A stretch of 42,421 nucleotides of DNA from an uncultured Coriobacteriaceae bacterium. GTDB taxonomy: Bacteria > Actinomycetota > Coriobacteriia > Coriobacteriales > Atopobiaceae. The stretch spans positions 1 through 42,421 of the forward strand of contig CADCHF010000038.1 of the NCBI GenBank assembly GCA_902801175.1, in the 5' to 3' direction. A program made the translations under genes and the position numbers. The stretch's first letter is position 1. Each line of letters begins with the position of its first letter. Below are positions 15,258 to 24,331 of the stretch, piece by piece. The notes beneath the pieces are model-generated. The model worked only from the letters and a program-made list of their open reading frames with translations, searched no databases and had not been told where the DNA came from.

Positions 15258-16740
15258 GAGCTTGAATTCGATGGACGAGTATTGGGTGCCGGAGCATGTG
15301 AAGGACTACCTTCGTAAGCTCGGGTTTGTTCTTCCTCTAGACGATATGGAGCCCTGGATTCGGTCGTGGGACGACTGGATGGGCGCGCGTGGGGATTTCT
15401 ACGACTACCGCGACAAGGACGGGCTCGGGCGGGTGTACGAAGTTCACCGGCGGTCGATTCACCCTGCGATGCGCGTGTGCAAGGAGTGGGGTTCTCTTCT
15501 TCTCAACGAGGAGGTGAAGGTCGTCTGCGAGGACCAGGGGGCTACGGACTGGATCAACTCGTTCTTCTCGGCCACGAACTTCATGAGCCAGGCGCAGGCT
15601 ACAGTCGTGCGGGCCTTTGGGCTAGGGACGGGTGCTTGGGCGTTGTGGCTGGATCTCGACCATAAGAAGGTGCGTGTTCGGCATTACGACGCTCGTATGG
15701 TCATTCCGCTTTCATGGGACGAGGATGGAATCTCGGAATGTGCTTTTGTCACTCGTGCTTATTACCGCGGCAAGGCTGTGGACCAGCTGCAGATGCACCT
15801 GAAGGGCGGCATGGGCTTGTCAGCAGGCACTTCTTCATTTCCCACTCTTTCATCTGATGCTCTTATCGGCGATGAGGTCGAGGGTACGTATAGGATCGTC
15901 ACCGTCTGCTTTGACCATGAGGGCAACGAGCTCGAGCCTATGGGCGTCGCTCCTGTCTATGACACGGGGTGCGCTTTCTCCACCTTCGGCATCGTGAAGC
16001 CTGCCGTCACCAACACGCGCGTGGATATGTCGCCCTATGGGCAGTCGGTGTTCGCGGATGCGGTGGACGCGGTCCAGGCGGTCGATCTTACCTTCGACGC
16101 CCTTATCAACGAGGTGGACGTCTCCAAGATGAGGGTGTTCCTGTCTGACGTTCTCTTCGATCGTGAGAAGACGGGTGACAAGGTCATCTCCATTCCCTTT
16201 GGTAAATCGGATTGCACGGTGTTCAGGAAGGTCATGTCTACCGAGGACACGATTCAAGAGTTCGCTCCAGCGTTGCGTACGGGATCTCAGGTGGAGGCGT
16301 TCAGGATCGCCCTGCAGATGCTTGGGGACCTCACGGGCTTCGGCATCAGCTACTTCGACCTAGAGGAGTCGCGCGGGTTCGTCAAGACGGCGACTGAGGT
16401 GTCGTCGGACAACTCAGCTCTCATGAGGAACATCAAGAGGCATGAGAACGCCCTGGAAGGTGCCCTCACGGGCATTGCGCGGGCAGTCATGAGTGTCTCG
16501 CGTGGGTTCGGCGAGAACATACCTGACGAGGGCTTGCTGCGCGTGGAGTATGACGACAGCATCATCCAAGACACTGCCGCAGAGAAGGCTCAGGACATGG
16601 CAGAGGTGGGTGTCACACTCGCGCCTTGGGAGTATCGCGTGCGCTGGTACGGGGAGGACGAGACGACAGCCCGCAGGCTTGCTACCGAGATCAGCACGCG
16701 TGGTGTCTCTGGCGACAAGGGTTCCGGGCAGAGTCGCTGA
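15256..16740 (+). CDS. Phage portal protein, SPP1 gp6-like
   Basis: 494 residues. The protein follows the Gp6-type portal pattern: EVHRRSIHPAMRVCKEWGSLLLNEEVKVV, then VRAFGLGTGAWALWLD and VRHYDARMVIPLSWDEDGI. A long central region ends in QVEAFRIALQMLGDLTGFGISYFD, and the C-terminus is EYRVRWYGEDETTARRLATEI. It forms the dodecameric DNA channel at one capsid vertex. ATG 15256 follows GAGGAGG (15243-15249). In SPP1-like phages a MuF-type minor capsid gene comes next; here the following 960 bp hold none. Confidence 0.9.
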   Translation: MSLNSMDEYWVPEHVKDYLRKLGFVLPLDDMEPWIRSWDDWMGARGDFYDYRDKDGLGRVYEVHRRSIHPAMRVCKEWGSLLLNEEVKVVCEDQGATDWINSFFSATNFMSQAQATVVRAFGLGTGAWALWLDLDHKKVRVRHYDARMVIPLSWDEDGISECAFVTRAYYRGKAVDQLQMHLKGGMGLSAGTSSFPTLSSDALIGDEVEGTYRIVTVCFDHEGNELEPMGVAPVYDTGCAFSTFGIVKPAVTNTRVDMSPYGQSVFADAVDAVQAVDLTFDALINEVDVSKMRVFLSDVLFDREKTGDKVISIPFGKSDCTVFRKVMSTEDTIQEFAPALRTGSQVEAFRIALQMLGDLTGFGISYFDLEESRGFVKTATEVSSDNSALMRNIKRHENALEGALTGIARAVMSVSRGFGENIPDEGLLRVEYDDSIIQDTAAEKAQDMAEVGVTLAPWEYRVRWYGEDETTARRLATEISTRGVSGDKGSGQSR

Positions 16741-17420
16741 TGCCGTCAGGAGCCCGTACGCGGCATCAGGAGGGGCTTGTGTGGGCGGGTCTGCGGGATT
16801 GGCTGTCACGAGTGACATACGGTTGCATGTCCGGCTGCCTGCACCGCATGGCGTCGCTGGCGGGGCTGGTGCGGTTAAGTTGCAAGTGGGGCTGTCACGA
16901 CCCCGTATGGGCCGCTGTAGGCGCTGTTGGGTGACGGATGCGGTGCAAGATGTGGGCTGGCTGGTGGCGTGCGGTGATAGCTTGGGTAGAGGCTGCAGCG
17001 TGTGTTTGCCGGCCGCGCTGGCTGATGGACTGGACGTGCGCGGACAACCCGGATAACGCAGCAGACCGGACGACCGCGCGTAGGGTGTGCGCCGATAGCC
17101 GGGCGTGACGCACGCTGACCACGCGCCCCGTTGACCTTGCATTAGGCCAGACGGCGGCGAAGGGCTGGCTGAGCACGCGGCCGGAGGCAGACCGCGTCAG
17201 CGGGCTGCCGTAGGCGCGTATGCGAAGACAGCCCGTAGCCGACGGCTGGCCGTACGGGAGACTCCCTGGGCGCGTGGTCAGCGTGTGGCATGCCCGGCCC
17301 GAGCGCACACCCGAAGCGCGGGCGGCCGGGCTGCGAACAACCCGAGGTTGGTAGCGCGCGTCCAGGCCAGCAGCCAGGGTGTGCGGCAAAATAAACTCGA
17401 CGACGTGGCGCTTACTTTTG
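16740..17420 (+). ncRNA. Candidate large structured RNA between portal and BREX
   Basis: No convincing gene lies between 16741 and 17718. The first 680 bp are rich in strong complementary segments. TGTCA-CGAG-TGACA is at 16804-16817. GTGCGCGG/CCGCGCGT pairs 17036-17043 with 17074-17081, and GTGTGCG/CGCACGC pairs 17085-17091 with 17109-17115. GGCAG-A-CCGC-GTCA-GCGG-G-CTGCC spans 17186-17209, CCCGTA/TACGGG pairs 17232-17237 with 17253-17258, and GCCCGGCC/GGCCGGGC pairs 17292-17299 with 17324-17331. Long-range pairing of 16753-16760 (CCCGTACG) with 17251-17258 is possible. Phages are known to carry ornate large RNAs (GOLLD, ROOL). Membership is untested, and high GC makes some hairpins expected. 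A 64-codon frame at 16740-16934 starting TGATG could be a MuF remnant. Confidence 0.4.
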
Positions 17421-17718
17421 TTGGCGACTTTCACGCGTGGGAGATTGTCTGTCTCTCTGGCGGACAGACGTGTTTCTCGGCGTCTATTGTCTTCTTCTTT
17501 ATCAGCGATTGCTCTTCTTGTACCGCTCGCGACGCTATCAATTGCAGAGACACTGTGAGGGCTCGGGAATTGTGAAGGAATCGTGGAATCCTGCGGTATA
17601 CTTTGCTGGTCTGTTGGATTTGGCCAGAAGGAATGAATTGAGTCATGCTATGTGCAACTGCCCGCTCCCTGCCAAGGTGGCTTTCTGATGCTGCCTTCGC
17701 TTCGTCTCGGGGGCTGTG

Positions 17719-18141
17719 ATGGGCAGCGCAATCGCAGTTAGACGGTTCCTTCGACGTAGACAAGCCTTTTATACGCGTCCTCTCGTGTTCTGCTGCGAGG
17801 TGGACGGCTTCACCGACAACGCGGTTTCTGTAAGTGTCTCTCTTGCCAAGAGGCTGGCGGATCTCTCTCCTGGCATGAGGAGCCTTCGCGTGGAGCAGTG
17901 CTTGAACGATGTGCTGCGCGACCTGCCTGACGGCGTGGTCATCCGCAACATCGACGTGCTCTTCAACACCGCTTACAAGATTGATGTTCTCTCGGTGCTG
18001 CTGAGCGCGTATCGGAAGCACCACTTTGACCTTATCTGGCCCGGGCGTTACGAGGACGGAGAGCTCGTATACGCCGAGGAGGGCTATCCAGATTATCGGT
18101 CGTTTGACATCGCCCGCTATGACCTGACCTGCATCTACTAG
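17719..18141 (+). CDS. brxF: BrxF of BREX type 3, apparently without Walker A
   Basis: 140 residues. The C-terminal two thirds look like BrxF, the small P-loop protein that opens BREX-3 operons: VSVSLAKRLADLSPGMRSLRVEQ, then IRNIDVLFNTAYKIDVLSVLL and LIWPGRYEDGELVYAEEGYPDY. The usual N-terminal GxxGxGKT loop is not seen. After RPLVFCC the sequence goes straight to EVDGFTDNAVSVSVSL, and the frame is closed at 17686, so the N-terminus appears truncated or replaced. ATG 17719 and GTG 17716 are both possible starts; only CGGGGG precedes them. TATACT at 17597-17602 could be a -10. brxC begins 13 bp downstream. Confidence 0.7.
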   Translation: MGSAIAVRRFLRRRQAFYTRPLVFCCEVDGFTDNAVSVSVSLAKRLADLSPGMRSLRVEQCLNDVLRDLPDGVVIRNIDVLFNTAYKIDVLSVLLSAYRKHHFDLIWPGRYEDGELVYAEEGYPDYRSFDIARYDLTCIY

Positions 18142-18154
18142 AGGAGTCCCGACC

Positions 18155-19654
18155 ATGAAGTACTCAGAGCTCATCAGCTTCAAGCCCATAGAATCGACCA
18201 TCCAGCTTCTGGACGCTGACGAGGGCAGCAAGGCCCGAGAGCTCGTCGAGACCTACGTGATGTCGGACTCCATGGTCGACCAGCTGAAGACGCGGCTCAT
18301 CGACCAGCTGCAGATGGACGAGGTCGTGGACAACAAGGGCGTGCTCGTGGTGGGCAACTACGGAACCGGTAAGTCGCACCTCATGAGCGTGGTCTCTGCC
18401 GTGGCGAACGACGCCGAGAACCTGCCCTACCTGCAGAACCAGAACTTCGCCAAGGCCATGCAGCCCATCGCGGGCAAATTCGAGGTACTGCGCATCGAGA
18501 TCGGCGGCACGCGCCTCTCGCTCATCGAGGTCATCTGCCGCAACATCGAGGAGGACTTCGCAAAGCGCGGCATCAGTTTCACGATGCCCAACTTCGACCA
18601 GCTCCTCGACAACAAGGACCTCATCCGCGACATCATGAAGGCTTTTGCCTCCAAGTACGGCGAACGCGGCTACCTCATCGTGGTGGACGAGTTCTTCTCT
18701 TACCTGAGCACGCGCGACGAGCGGCAGATCGTGTACGACCTCGAGTTCCTCCGCGCGCTCGGTGAGATGTGCTCGAAGAGCCGCATGCGCGTCATCTTCG
18801 GCGTGCAGGAGAAGATCTTCGACAATCCGAGGTTCAGCTTCGTGGCCGAGTCGATGCGCCGCGTGGGCGACCGCTTCTCGCAGGTCATCATCACCAAGGA
18901 GGCCACCTCGTACGTGGTCTCGGAGCGCATCCTCAAGAAGACGCCCGAGCAGAAGGCGCTCATCCGCGAGCACCTAGAGAAGTTCAGCAGCCTGTACGGC
19001 GGCATGTCCTCGCGCATGGAGGAGTTCGTGGACATGTTCCCGATACACCCCGCCTACATCGATGTGCTGAACAAGGCATACCTCATCGAGAACCGGCACA
19101 TCCTGAAGAACATATCGGTGTGCATACGCGGCATATTCGACCAGGAGGTGCCGGCCGACGCGCCGGGAATCAAGTCGTTTGACGACTACTGGCCAGTCAT
19201 CAAGTCGGACGGCATGCTGCGTAGCGACCCCACCGTGAGCCGTGTGCTACAGGCAAGCGGACAGCTCGAGGACATCATCAGGCGTGCGTTCCCCAAGCCA
19301 GCTTACAAGCCCGTGGCGATGCAGATCATCTACGCGTTGAGCGTGCACCGGCTGACTACGAGCGGACTGGACGTGCAGACGGGCCTCACCGCCGAGGGGC
19401 TGAAGGACGACCTCTGCCTGTACCTGCCGATGCCGGAGCAGGACGCGGACTTCCTCCTCGGCATCGTGAACACGGTGCTGCGCGACATCATGACCACGGT
19501 GTCGGGCCAGTTCATCATCCACAACGACGCGAACAACCAGTACTACATCGACGTGAACAAGGTCGTGGACTACGACGAGAAGATCAAGCAGAAGGCCGAC
19601 GTGGTGGCACAGGGCGACCTGAACCGCTACTTCTACGGCATCGTGTACGGCTGA
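18155..19654 (+). CDS. brxC: BrxC, 5' part of a frameshifted gene
   Basis: 499 residues before a TGA. This is the ATPase half of the BREX AAA+ protein BrxC (DUF6079-like, type 3). Walker A is GNYGTGKSH (67-75), Walker B is LIVVDEF (174-180), and a sensor-like segment MRVIFGVQEKIFDNPRF follows. ATG 18155 has GAGGAG upstream. The frame ends at TGA 19652-19654, but the protein continues in the +1 frame. Dropping the G of that TGA gives GGC TAC CTA TTC ATG, read GYLFMG and running straight into LPGERSTAQP. The intact protein would be about 1194 residues. BrxC is an essential BREX component in systems tested, so the break matters. Confidence 0.82.
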   Translation: MKYSELISFKPIESTIQLLDADEGSKARELVETYVMSDSMVDQLKTRLIDQLQMDEVVDNKGVLVVGNYGTGKSHLMSVVSAVANDAENLPYLQNQNFAKAMQPIAGKFEVLRIEIGGTRLSLIEVICRNIEEDFAKRGISFTMPNFDQLLDNKDLIRDIMKAFASKYGERGYLIVVDEFFSYLSTRDERQIVYDLEFLRALGEMCSKSRMRVIFGVQEKIFDNPRFSFVAESMRRVGDRFSQVIITKEATSYVVSERILKKTPEQKALIREHLEKFSSLYGGMSSRMEEFVDMFPIHPAYIDVLNKAYLIENRHILKNISVCIRGIFDQEVPADAPGIKSFDDYWPVIKSDGMLRSDPTVSRVLQASGQLEDIIRRAFPKPAYKPVAMQIIYALSVHRLTTSGLDVQTGLTAEGLKDDLCLYLPMPEQDADFLLGIVNTVLRDIMTTVSGQFIIHNDANNQYYIDVNKVVDYDEKIKQKADVVAQGDLNRYFYGIVYG

Positions 19655-19661
19655 CCTATTC

Positions 19662-21740
19662 ATGGGGCTACCAGGCGAGCGCAGCACGGCGCAGCCGGAG
19701 CGCGACTTCTACATCCACATCATGCCTCCGTACGGAAACAACGGCGGGGCGCGCAAGTTGGCAGACGAGGTCTACTTCTACTTCAAGCCCACCGACGACT
19801 TCACCGACGACCTGCGTTTCTACGCAGCGGCGAGCGAGCTGGCGAGCATCAGCGAGGGCAAGGAGCGCGACGCCTACGCAGCCAAGGCGCAGCAGACTAA
19901 GGCGAAGCTCGTGCGTGCGCTGAGCGCGGGCAAGAACACGATGTTCGACGTGACGTACCAGGGCACCAGGAGGCAACTCATCGAGGTCCTACGCGGACGC
20001 TACGACCGTGACGCTTCCTTCAAGGACACAGTCGACCTCGCCGCGTCCCTCTGCCTTGACGGCTACTTCAACGACAAGTACCCGGGCTTCCCGCGCATGC
20101 GCATCAAGATCACGCGGCAGAACATGGCAGACGCGCTCACCAACGCCTACTCACAGATCGGCGGGCGCAACACGCAGCAGGGACGCGCCATGCTCCAGAG
20201 CTTCGATCTTCTTGACGCTGATGGGAAGATAAAGCCCGAGGGCTCGCAATGGGCGCAGTACTACGTCGGCCTGCTCGCCAAGCTCCCGCAACAGGGCGTC
20301 ATCAACTACAGTGACCTGTTCGACGACGTGCCGATGCGCGGCAGCTTCGACAAGAAGTACGGCTACAACAGCGCGTTCGCGGCCATCGTGCTGCTGGCAC
20401 TCGTGTACAGCGGACACGCCGTGATGAGGACCGACAAGCAGACCATAACCGCGTCGAACCTGGACGTACTTCCCAAGACTGGCAACTTCGAGTTGATGCA
20501 CTTCAAGACGATCTCGAAGCCAGCGGACCTACCGCTCGCCGAGCTGCGTCACCTGTTCGAGGTGCTCGAGCTGCAGGAGGGCCTGCTCAACAGCCCCGCG
20601 ACGCGCGAGAAGGCTGTGGCAGTCCTACTGTCCAAAGCGCAAGAGCTGAGCCAGAGCGCAGCCCTCTCTGAGCGCAAGCTGGTGGACGGCTTCGACCTGT
20701 GGGGCGAGCCGCTCGTCAACACACAGGAGCTCAAGGCTCTGCGGGACGCATGCGCGGCCATCAAGGCAGAGTTCAGCAATTATGGAGCCAAGTACAACAC
20801 GACTGCCAAGCTCAACAACTTCAAGCACACGATTGCCGAGATTGACGAGCTGGAGAAGCAGATAGACCTCGCGATGGTCGTGCCCGAGTACCTCGCCTTC
20901 CAGACGGCGTGCGCACAGGCCGTGAGCTACCTGCAGGGAATCGAGTACGCAGACATCAGCACGGCGCTCAAGAAGGCGCTCGACGATGCCAAGGACGTGT
21001 TCCGCCGAGAGCGTGACGGCATCTACTACGGCGCATCGGGTGATGCGGCAGCCAGCACGGCGCTTGCCGCCCTTGCTAAGGTGAAGAGTGACTACATCGA
21101 CTTCTACCTCGCGGAACATGGCAAGAAGCGACTCGGCGTGAAGGACGCGCAGCGTCGACAACAACTGCAGGATGGACTTGCGCTCGCCAACCTTCGAAAG
21201 CTTGCCAAGCTCGACATCCTCTCCAAAGCAAAGTTCGACGCCATCGACAACGCCCTCGCCGGGCTAACCGTGTGCTACCAACTGAGCCCCATCGACCTGA
21301 AGTCAAGCCCCACCTGTCCGCATTGCCACTACCGGTTGGGTGACGTGGCACAGAATGTGAATGGCAGACTCGATGACATCGAGGACCAGATCGACGCCCT
21401 CGTAACCGAGTGGACGACCACGCTGCTTAACACCATTGACGACCCCCTCGTCCTTGGCGAGGAGCGATTCCTCGACGCATCCCAGCAGCGCATGATTGAC
21501 GCCTTCGTTGAAGGCAAACAGTTACCAGACCGCGTGACCGACAAGTTCATAGAGGCAATCGAGGCTCTGCTCAAGGGCTTCGAGCCCGTCTACATCGACG
21601 GTAAGGACCTCGCACAGAAGCTCGCGACGCTCGGCCCGAGCACCGCGAGCGACTTCAAGACAAAGCTAGAGGCCATCATCGCAGACTACATCAGCGGCAG
21701 AGACCCCGAGAACCTGCGCATCATCGTCAGGTCTGAGTAA
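19662..21740 (+). CDS. brxC: BrxC, 3' part of a frameshifted gene
   Basis: 692 residues from ATG 19662, but this ATG is probably internal. No Shine-Dalgarno precedes it, and the frame is open upstream. The sequence starts at once with the conserved LPGERSTAQPERDFYIHIMPP block that belongs inside BrxC. The rest is a long helical region (QTKAKLVRALSAGKNTMFDVTYQGTRRQ, LAALAKVKSDYIDFYLAEHG) and a zinc knuckle CPHCHYRLGD near residue 549. As a separate protein it would need re-initiation after the TGA 7 bp upstream. Codon use and GC match the 5' part. It is followed 13 bp later by pglX. Confidence 0.8.
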   Translation: MGLPGERSTAQPERDFYIHIMPPYGNNGGARKLADEVYFYFKPTDDFTDDLRFYAAASELASISEGKERDAYAAKAQQTKAKLVRALSAGKNTMFDVTYQGTRRQLIEVLRGRYDRDASFKDTVDLAASLCLDGYFNDKYPGFPRMRIKITRQNMADALTNAYSQIGGRNTQQGRAMLQSFDLLDADGKIKPEGSQWAQYYVGLLAKLPQQGVINYSDLFDDVPMRGSFDKKYGYNSAFAAIVLLALVYSGHAVMRTDKQTITASNLDVLPKTGNFELMHFKTISKPADLPLAELRHLFEVLELQEGLLNSPATREKAVAVLLSKAQELSQSAALSERKLVDGFDLWGEPLVNTQELKALRDACAAIKAEFSNYGAKYNTTAKLNNFKHTIAEIDELEKQIDLAMVVPEYLAFQTACAQAVSYLQGIEYADISTALKKALDDAKDVFRRERDGIYYGASGDAAASTALAALAKVKSDYIDFYLAEHGKKRLGVKDAQRRQQLQDGLALANLRKLAKLDILSKAKFDAIDNALAGLTVCYQLSPIDLKSSPTCPHCHYRLGDVAQNVNGRLDDIEDQIDALVTEWTTTLLNTIDDPLVLGEERFLDASQQRMIDAFVEGKQLPDRVTDKFIEAIEALLKGFEPVYIDGKDLAQKLATLGPSTASDFKTKLEAIIADYISGRDPENLRIIVRSE

Positions 21741-21753
21741 AGGACGGCATACT

Positions 21754-24327
21754 ATGGAACCGAGGAAGCTGACCAGCGCAGATATCGACAGGGTACGCGA
21801 CATCGAGGGATTCCCCATCGCGACCGACGAGGCCATCATTGAGCTCTCTGATGCGCCGTACTATACGGCATGCCCAAACCCATTCATTGAGGAGTTCATT
21901 GCTGAGAATGGCGCACCTTATGATGAAGAGACAGACGATTACCATAGGGAACCGTTTTCTTCAGACGTGAGCGAAGGAAAGAACGATCCCATATACCTTG
22001 CCCATAGCTATCACACAAAGGTTCCTTACAAGGCGATAATGCGCTATATACTTCATTACACAGACCCTGGCGACATAATACTAGACGGGTTTTGTGGAAC
22101 CGGACAGACAGGGGTAGCGGCTCAATTCTGCGGCGATGCAGAACGAGAGATGCAGCTGATTCTTGATAATGAGGTACAGCAAACACAATACGGTGTGCGT
22201 AATGTTATTCTCAACGATCTTTCGCCTGCGGCTACGTTCATATCGTTTAATTACAATCGCGCTCTTGATGCCAATGAGTTTGAGAATGCAGCATTGGCCG
22301 TGATCGAAGAGACGAAGCGTGAGTGTCAGTGGATGTACGAAACCTTGCCATCATTGGGGGGATCAAAGCTTGTCTCTGGCGAAACACACGGATTGGTAAA
22401 CTACATCGTCTGGTCAGATGTAATGATATGTCCACACTGTGGGAACGAAATAACATTTTGGGATGTTGCAGTCAATAGGATTACCGGTCAGATTAGCGAT
22501 AGCTTTACCTGCAACTCTTGCGGTCTCTCGCTCTCAAAGAAGGATTGCGAGAGGGCGAAGGAGGTCATATTTGACCCATCTTTGGGCAAGACTGTTGAAA
22601 TGCCTCGCACAAAGCCTGTCCTTGTTAACTATACGTACATGGGACAGAGGTACGAGAAGGCTCCAGACGCATACGACATGGAGTTGATACAACGAACCGC
22701 ATCCATAGAGATACCGTACTGGCACCCAATCGATAGGCTGCCGGATGGTGACAAGACTTCAGATCCGATAAAATGCGGAGTGGAATATGTCCATCAGTTC
22801 TATACGCGTAGGACGCTATACGTACTGGCATCCCTGTTTGATAAGATTGCTCACTCAGATTATCAACGGGAGCTAATGTTTGTATTCACCGGAATTCTGC
22901 AGATTAGCTCTAAGATGTCGCGTTTTAGATATGACTCGCGAAACCCAAAGAATACTGCAGGTGGAACACTGAATGGAACACTCTATATTCCTTCTCTCAG
23001 CCGAGAGAGTAATATATTCGAGAACTTCAGTCGTCGGCTATCACCGATTCTTACACTGAGATATCGCACCCAAACGCACAGTAATGGAAATGTTTGTATA
23101 ACTACCGGCTCGTTAGAGAATACAACGATCCCATCTGAGTCGATTGACTACATTTTTACTGACCCACCATTTGGTGCGAACCTCAATTATTCAGAGCTTA
23201 GTTTCATCTGGGAACCATGGTTACGTGTTGTCACTAATGCTACTTCCGAAGCTATTATGAGCAGGAAACAGGGTAAGGGCTTGGTCGAGTATCAAGGCCT
23301 CATGGAAAGATGCTTTGTAGAATGCTATCGCGTTCTCAAACCAGGACGTTGGATGACGGTAGAGTTTCACAACTCAAAGAATGCCGTCTGGAATGCAATC
23401 CAAACCGCACTCAATCAAGCAGGGTTTGTAGTCGCCGATGTAAGGACGATTGATAAGAAACAAGGCAGCTTTAATCAAGTTAAAGGCGCGTCACAAGCAA
23501 TTAAACAAGACCTAGTGATCTCATGCTATAAACCAAGAGGCAGTTTTATGCGTAGCATCGAAGAGCACATTGGGACTGATGAAACTGCTTGGGCATTCGT
23601 AAGGCAACACCTTGAGAATATTCCGGTAGCAATTGAGACTGGCTCAAAGCTTGAGATAATCGCAGAAAGACAGGCTTATTTATTATATGACCGAATGGTT
23701 GCGTATCACGTCACTCAAGGTATACAAGTGCCCCTTGATGCTGCCGATTTCTACCGTGGCCTTGACGAGCGTTTCCTAAAGCGCGACGAAATGTATTTCC
23801 TTCCCAACCAAGTTACAGAATACGACACTGCCCGCCTGAAGATGGAAGTCGAGTCGGTGCAGTTTGCTCTCCTAGTCACAAACGAGAAAACTGCAATTGG
23901 TTGGCTCTATCAGCTCCTCGCAAATGAGCCGATGACCTATCAACAGATTCAGCCCAAGTTCATGCAAGAAGTCAAGACCGTCGACCGTTACGAGGCCATG
24001 CCCGAGCTCGCAGTGCTTCTCGAGGAGAACTTCCTGCAGGATGACAACGGACGTTGGTATGTGCCAGACACCAAGAAGGAGGGTGACGTCGCCAAGCTGC
24101 GTGAGAAGTCGCTCCTCCGCGAGTTCGACGGCTATCTCAAGAGCAAGGGTAAACTGAAGCTCTTCCGCTCCGAGGCCATTCGAGTGGGCTTCTCCCACCT
24201 GTGGAAGGACCACAACTATCAGGCTATCGTGGATCTCGCTGACCGCCTTCCTGCCGCAACCATCCAGGAAGATCCGAACCTGCTCATGTACTACGACATC
24301 AGTCTGAGCCGAATTGGACAGGCATAG
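21754..24327 (+). CDS. pglX: PglX-type adenine DNA methyltransferase (BREX type 3) with mosaic GC
   Basis: 857 residues, the BREX-3 variant (often called PglXI), which methylates host DNA at N6-adenine to mark self. AdoMet motif I is LDGFCGTGQTGVAA (111-120 core). A zinc ribbon has CPHC (226-229) and CNSC (253-256). The catalytic motif is IFTDPPFGANLNYSE (DPPF 470-473), and WMTVEFHNSKNAVWNAI follows. ATG 21754 has AAAGGA upstream. From about 21850 to 23750 the GC falls to near 42% in sampled stretches, against about 63% in neighbours, while both ends match the operon. The core was probably exchanged by recombination. Its stop lies just before brxHII. Confidence 0.87.
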   Translation: MEPRKLTSADIDRVRDIEGFPIATDEAIIELSDAPYYTACPNPFIEEFIAENGAPYDEETDDYHREPFSSDVSEGKNDPIYLAHSYHTKVPYKAIMRYILHYTDPGDIILDGFCGTGQTGVAAQFCGDAEREMQLILDNEVQQTQYGVRNVILNDLSPAATFISFNYNRALDANEFENAALAVIEETKRECQWMYETLPSLGGSKLVSGETHGLVNYIVWSDVMICPHCGNEITFWDVAVNRITGQISDSFTCNSCGLSLSKKDCERAKEVIFDPSLGKTVEMPRTKPVLVNYTYMGQRYEKAPDAYDMELIQRTASIEIPYWHPIDRLPDGDKTSDPIKCGVEYVHQFYTRRTLYVLASLFDKIAHSDYQRELMFVFTGILQISSKMSRFRYDSRNPKNTAGGTLNGTLYIPSLSRESNIFENFSRRLSPILTLRYRTQTHSNGNVCITTGSLENTTIPSESIDYIFTDPPFGANLNYSELSFIWEPWLRVVTNATSEAIMSRKQGKGLVEYQGLMERCFVECYRVLKPGRWMTVEFHNSKNAVWNAIQTALNQAGFVVADVRTIDKKQGSFNQVKGASQAIKQDLVISCYKPRGSFMRSIEEHIGTDETAWAFVRQHLENIPVAIETGSKLEIIAERQAYLLYDRMVAYHVTQGIQVPLDAADFYRGLDERFLKRDEMYFLPNQVTEYDTARLKMEVESVQFALLVTNEKTAIGWLYQLLANEPMTYQQIQPKFMQEVKTVDRYEAMPELAVLLEENFLQDDNGRWYVPDTKKEGDVAKLREKSLLREFDGYLKSKGKLKLFRSEAIRVGFSHLWKDHNYQAIVDLADRLPAATIQEDPNLLMYYDISLSRIGQA

Positions 24328-24331
24328 GGCC

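Noticed and set aside
16895..17434. 179-codon reverse-strand frame in the portal-BREX gap
   Set aside because: Arg/Ala/Thr-rich composition with no motif and no ribosome binding site; it is what a stop-poor GC-rich strand gives by chance.
17431..18231. 266-codon reverse-strand frame over brxF
   Set aside because: It is antisense to brxF, which has clear family sequence; its product has no recognisable domain.
19640..19665. Programmed +1 frameshift in brxC like that of prfB
   Set aside because: TGAC is a weak stop context, but the Gly tRNA on GGC would not re-pair after slipping to GCT, and no internal Shine-Dalgarno-like stimulator is seen. A mutation or read error is simpler.
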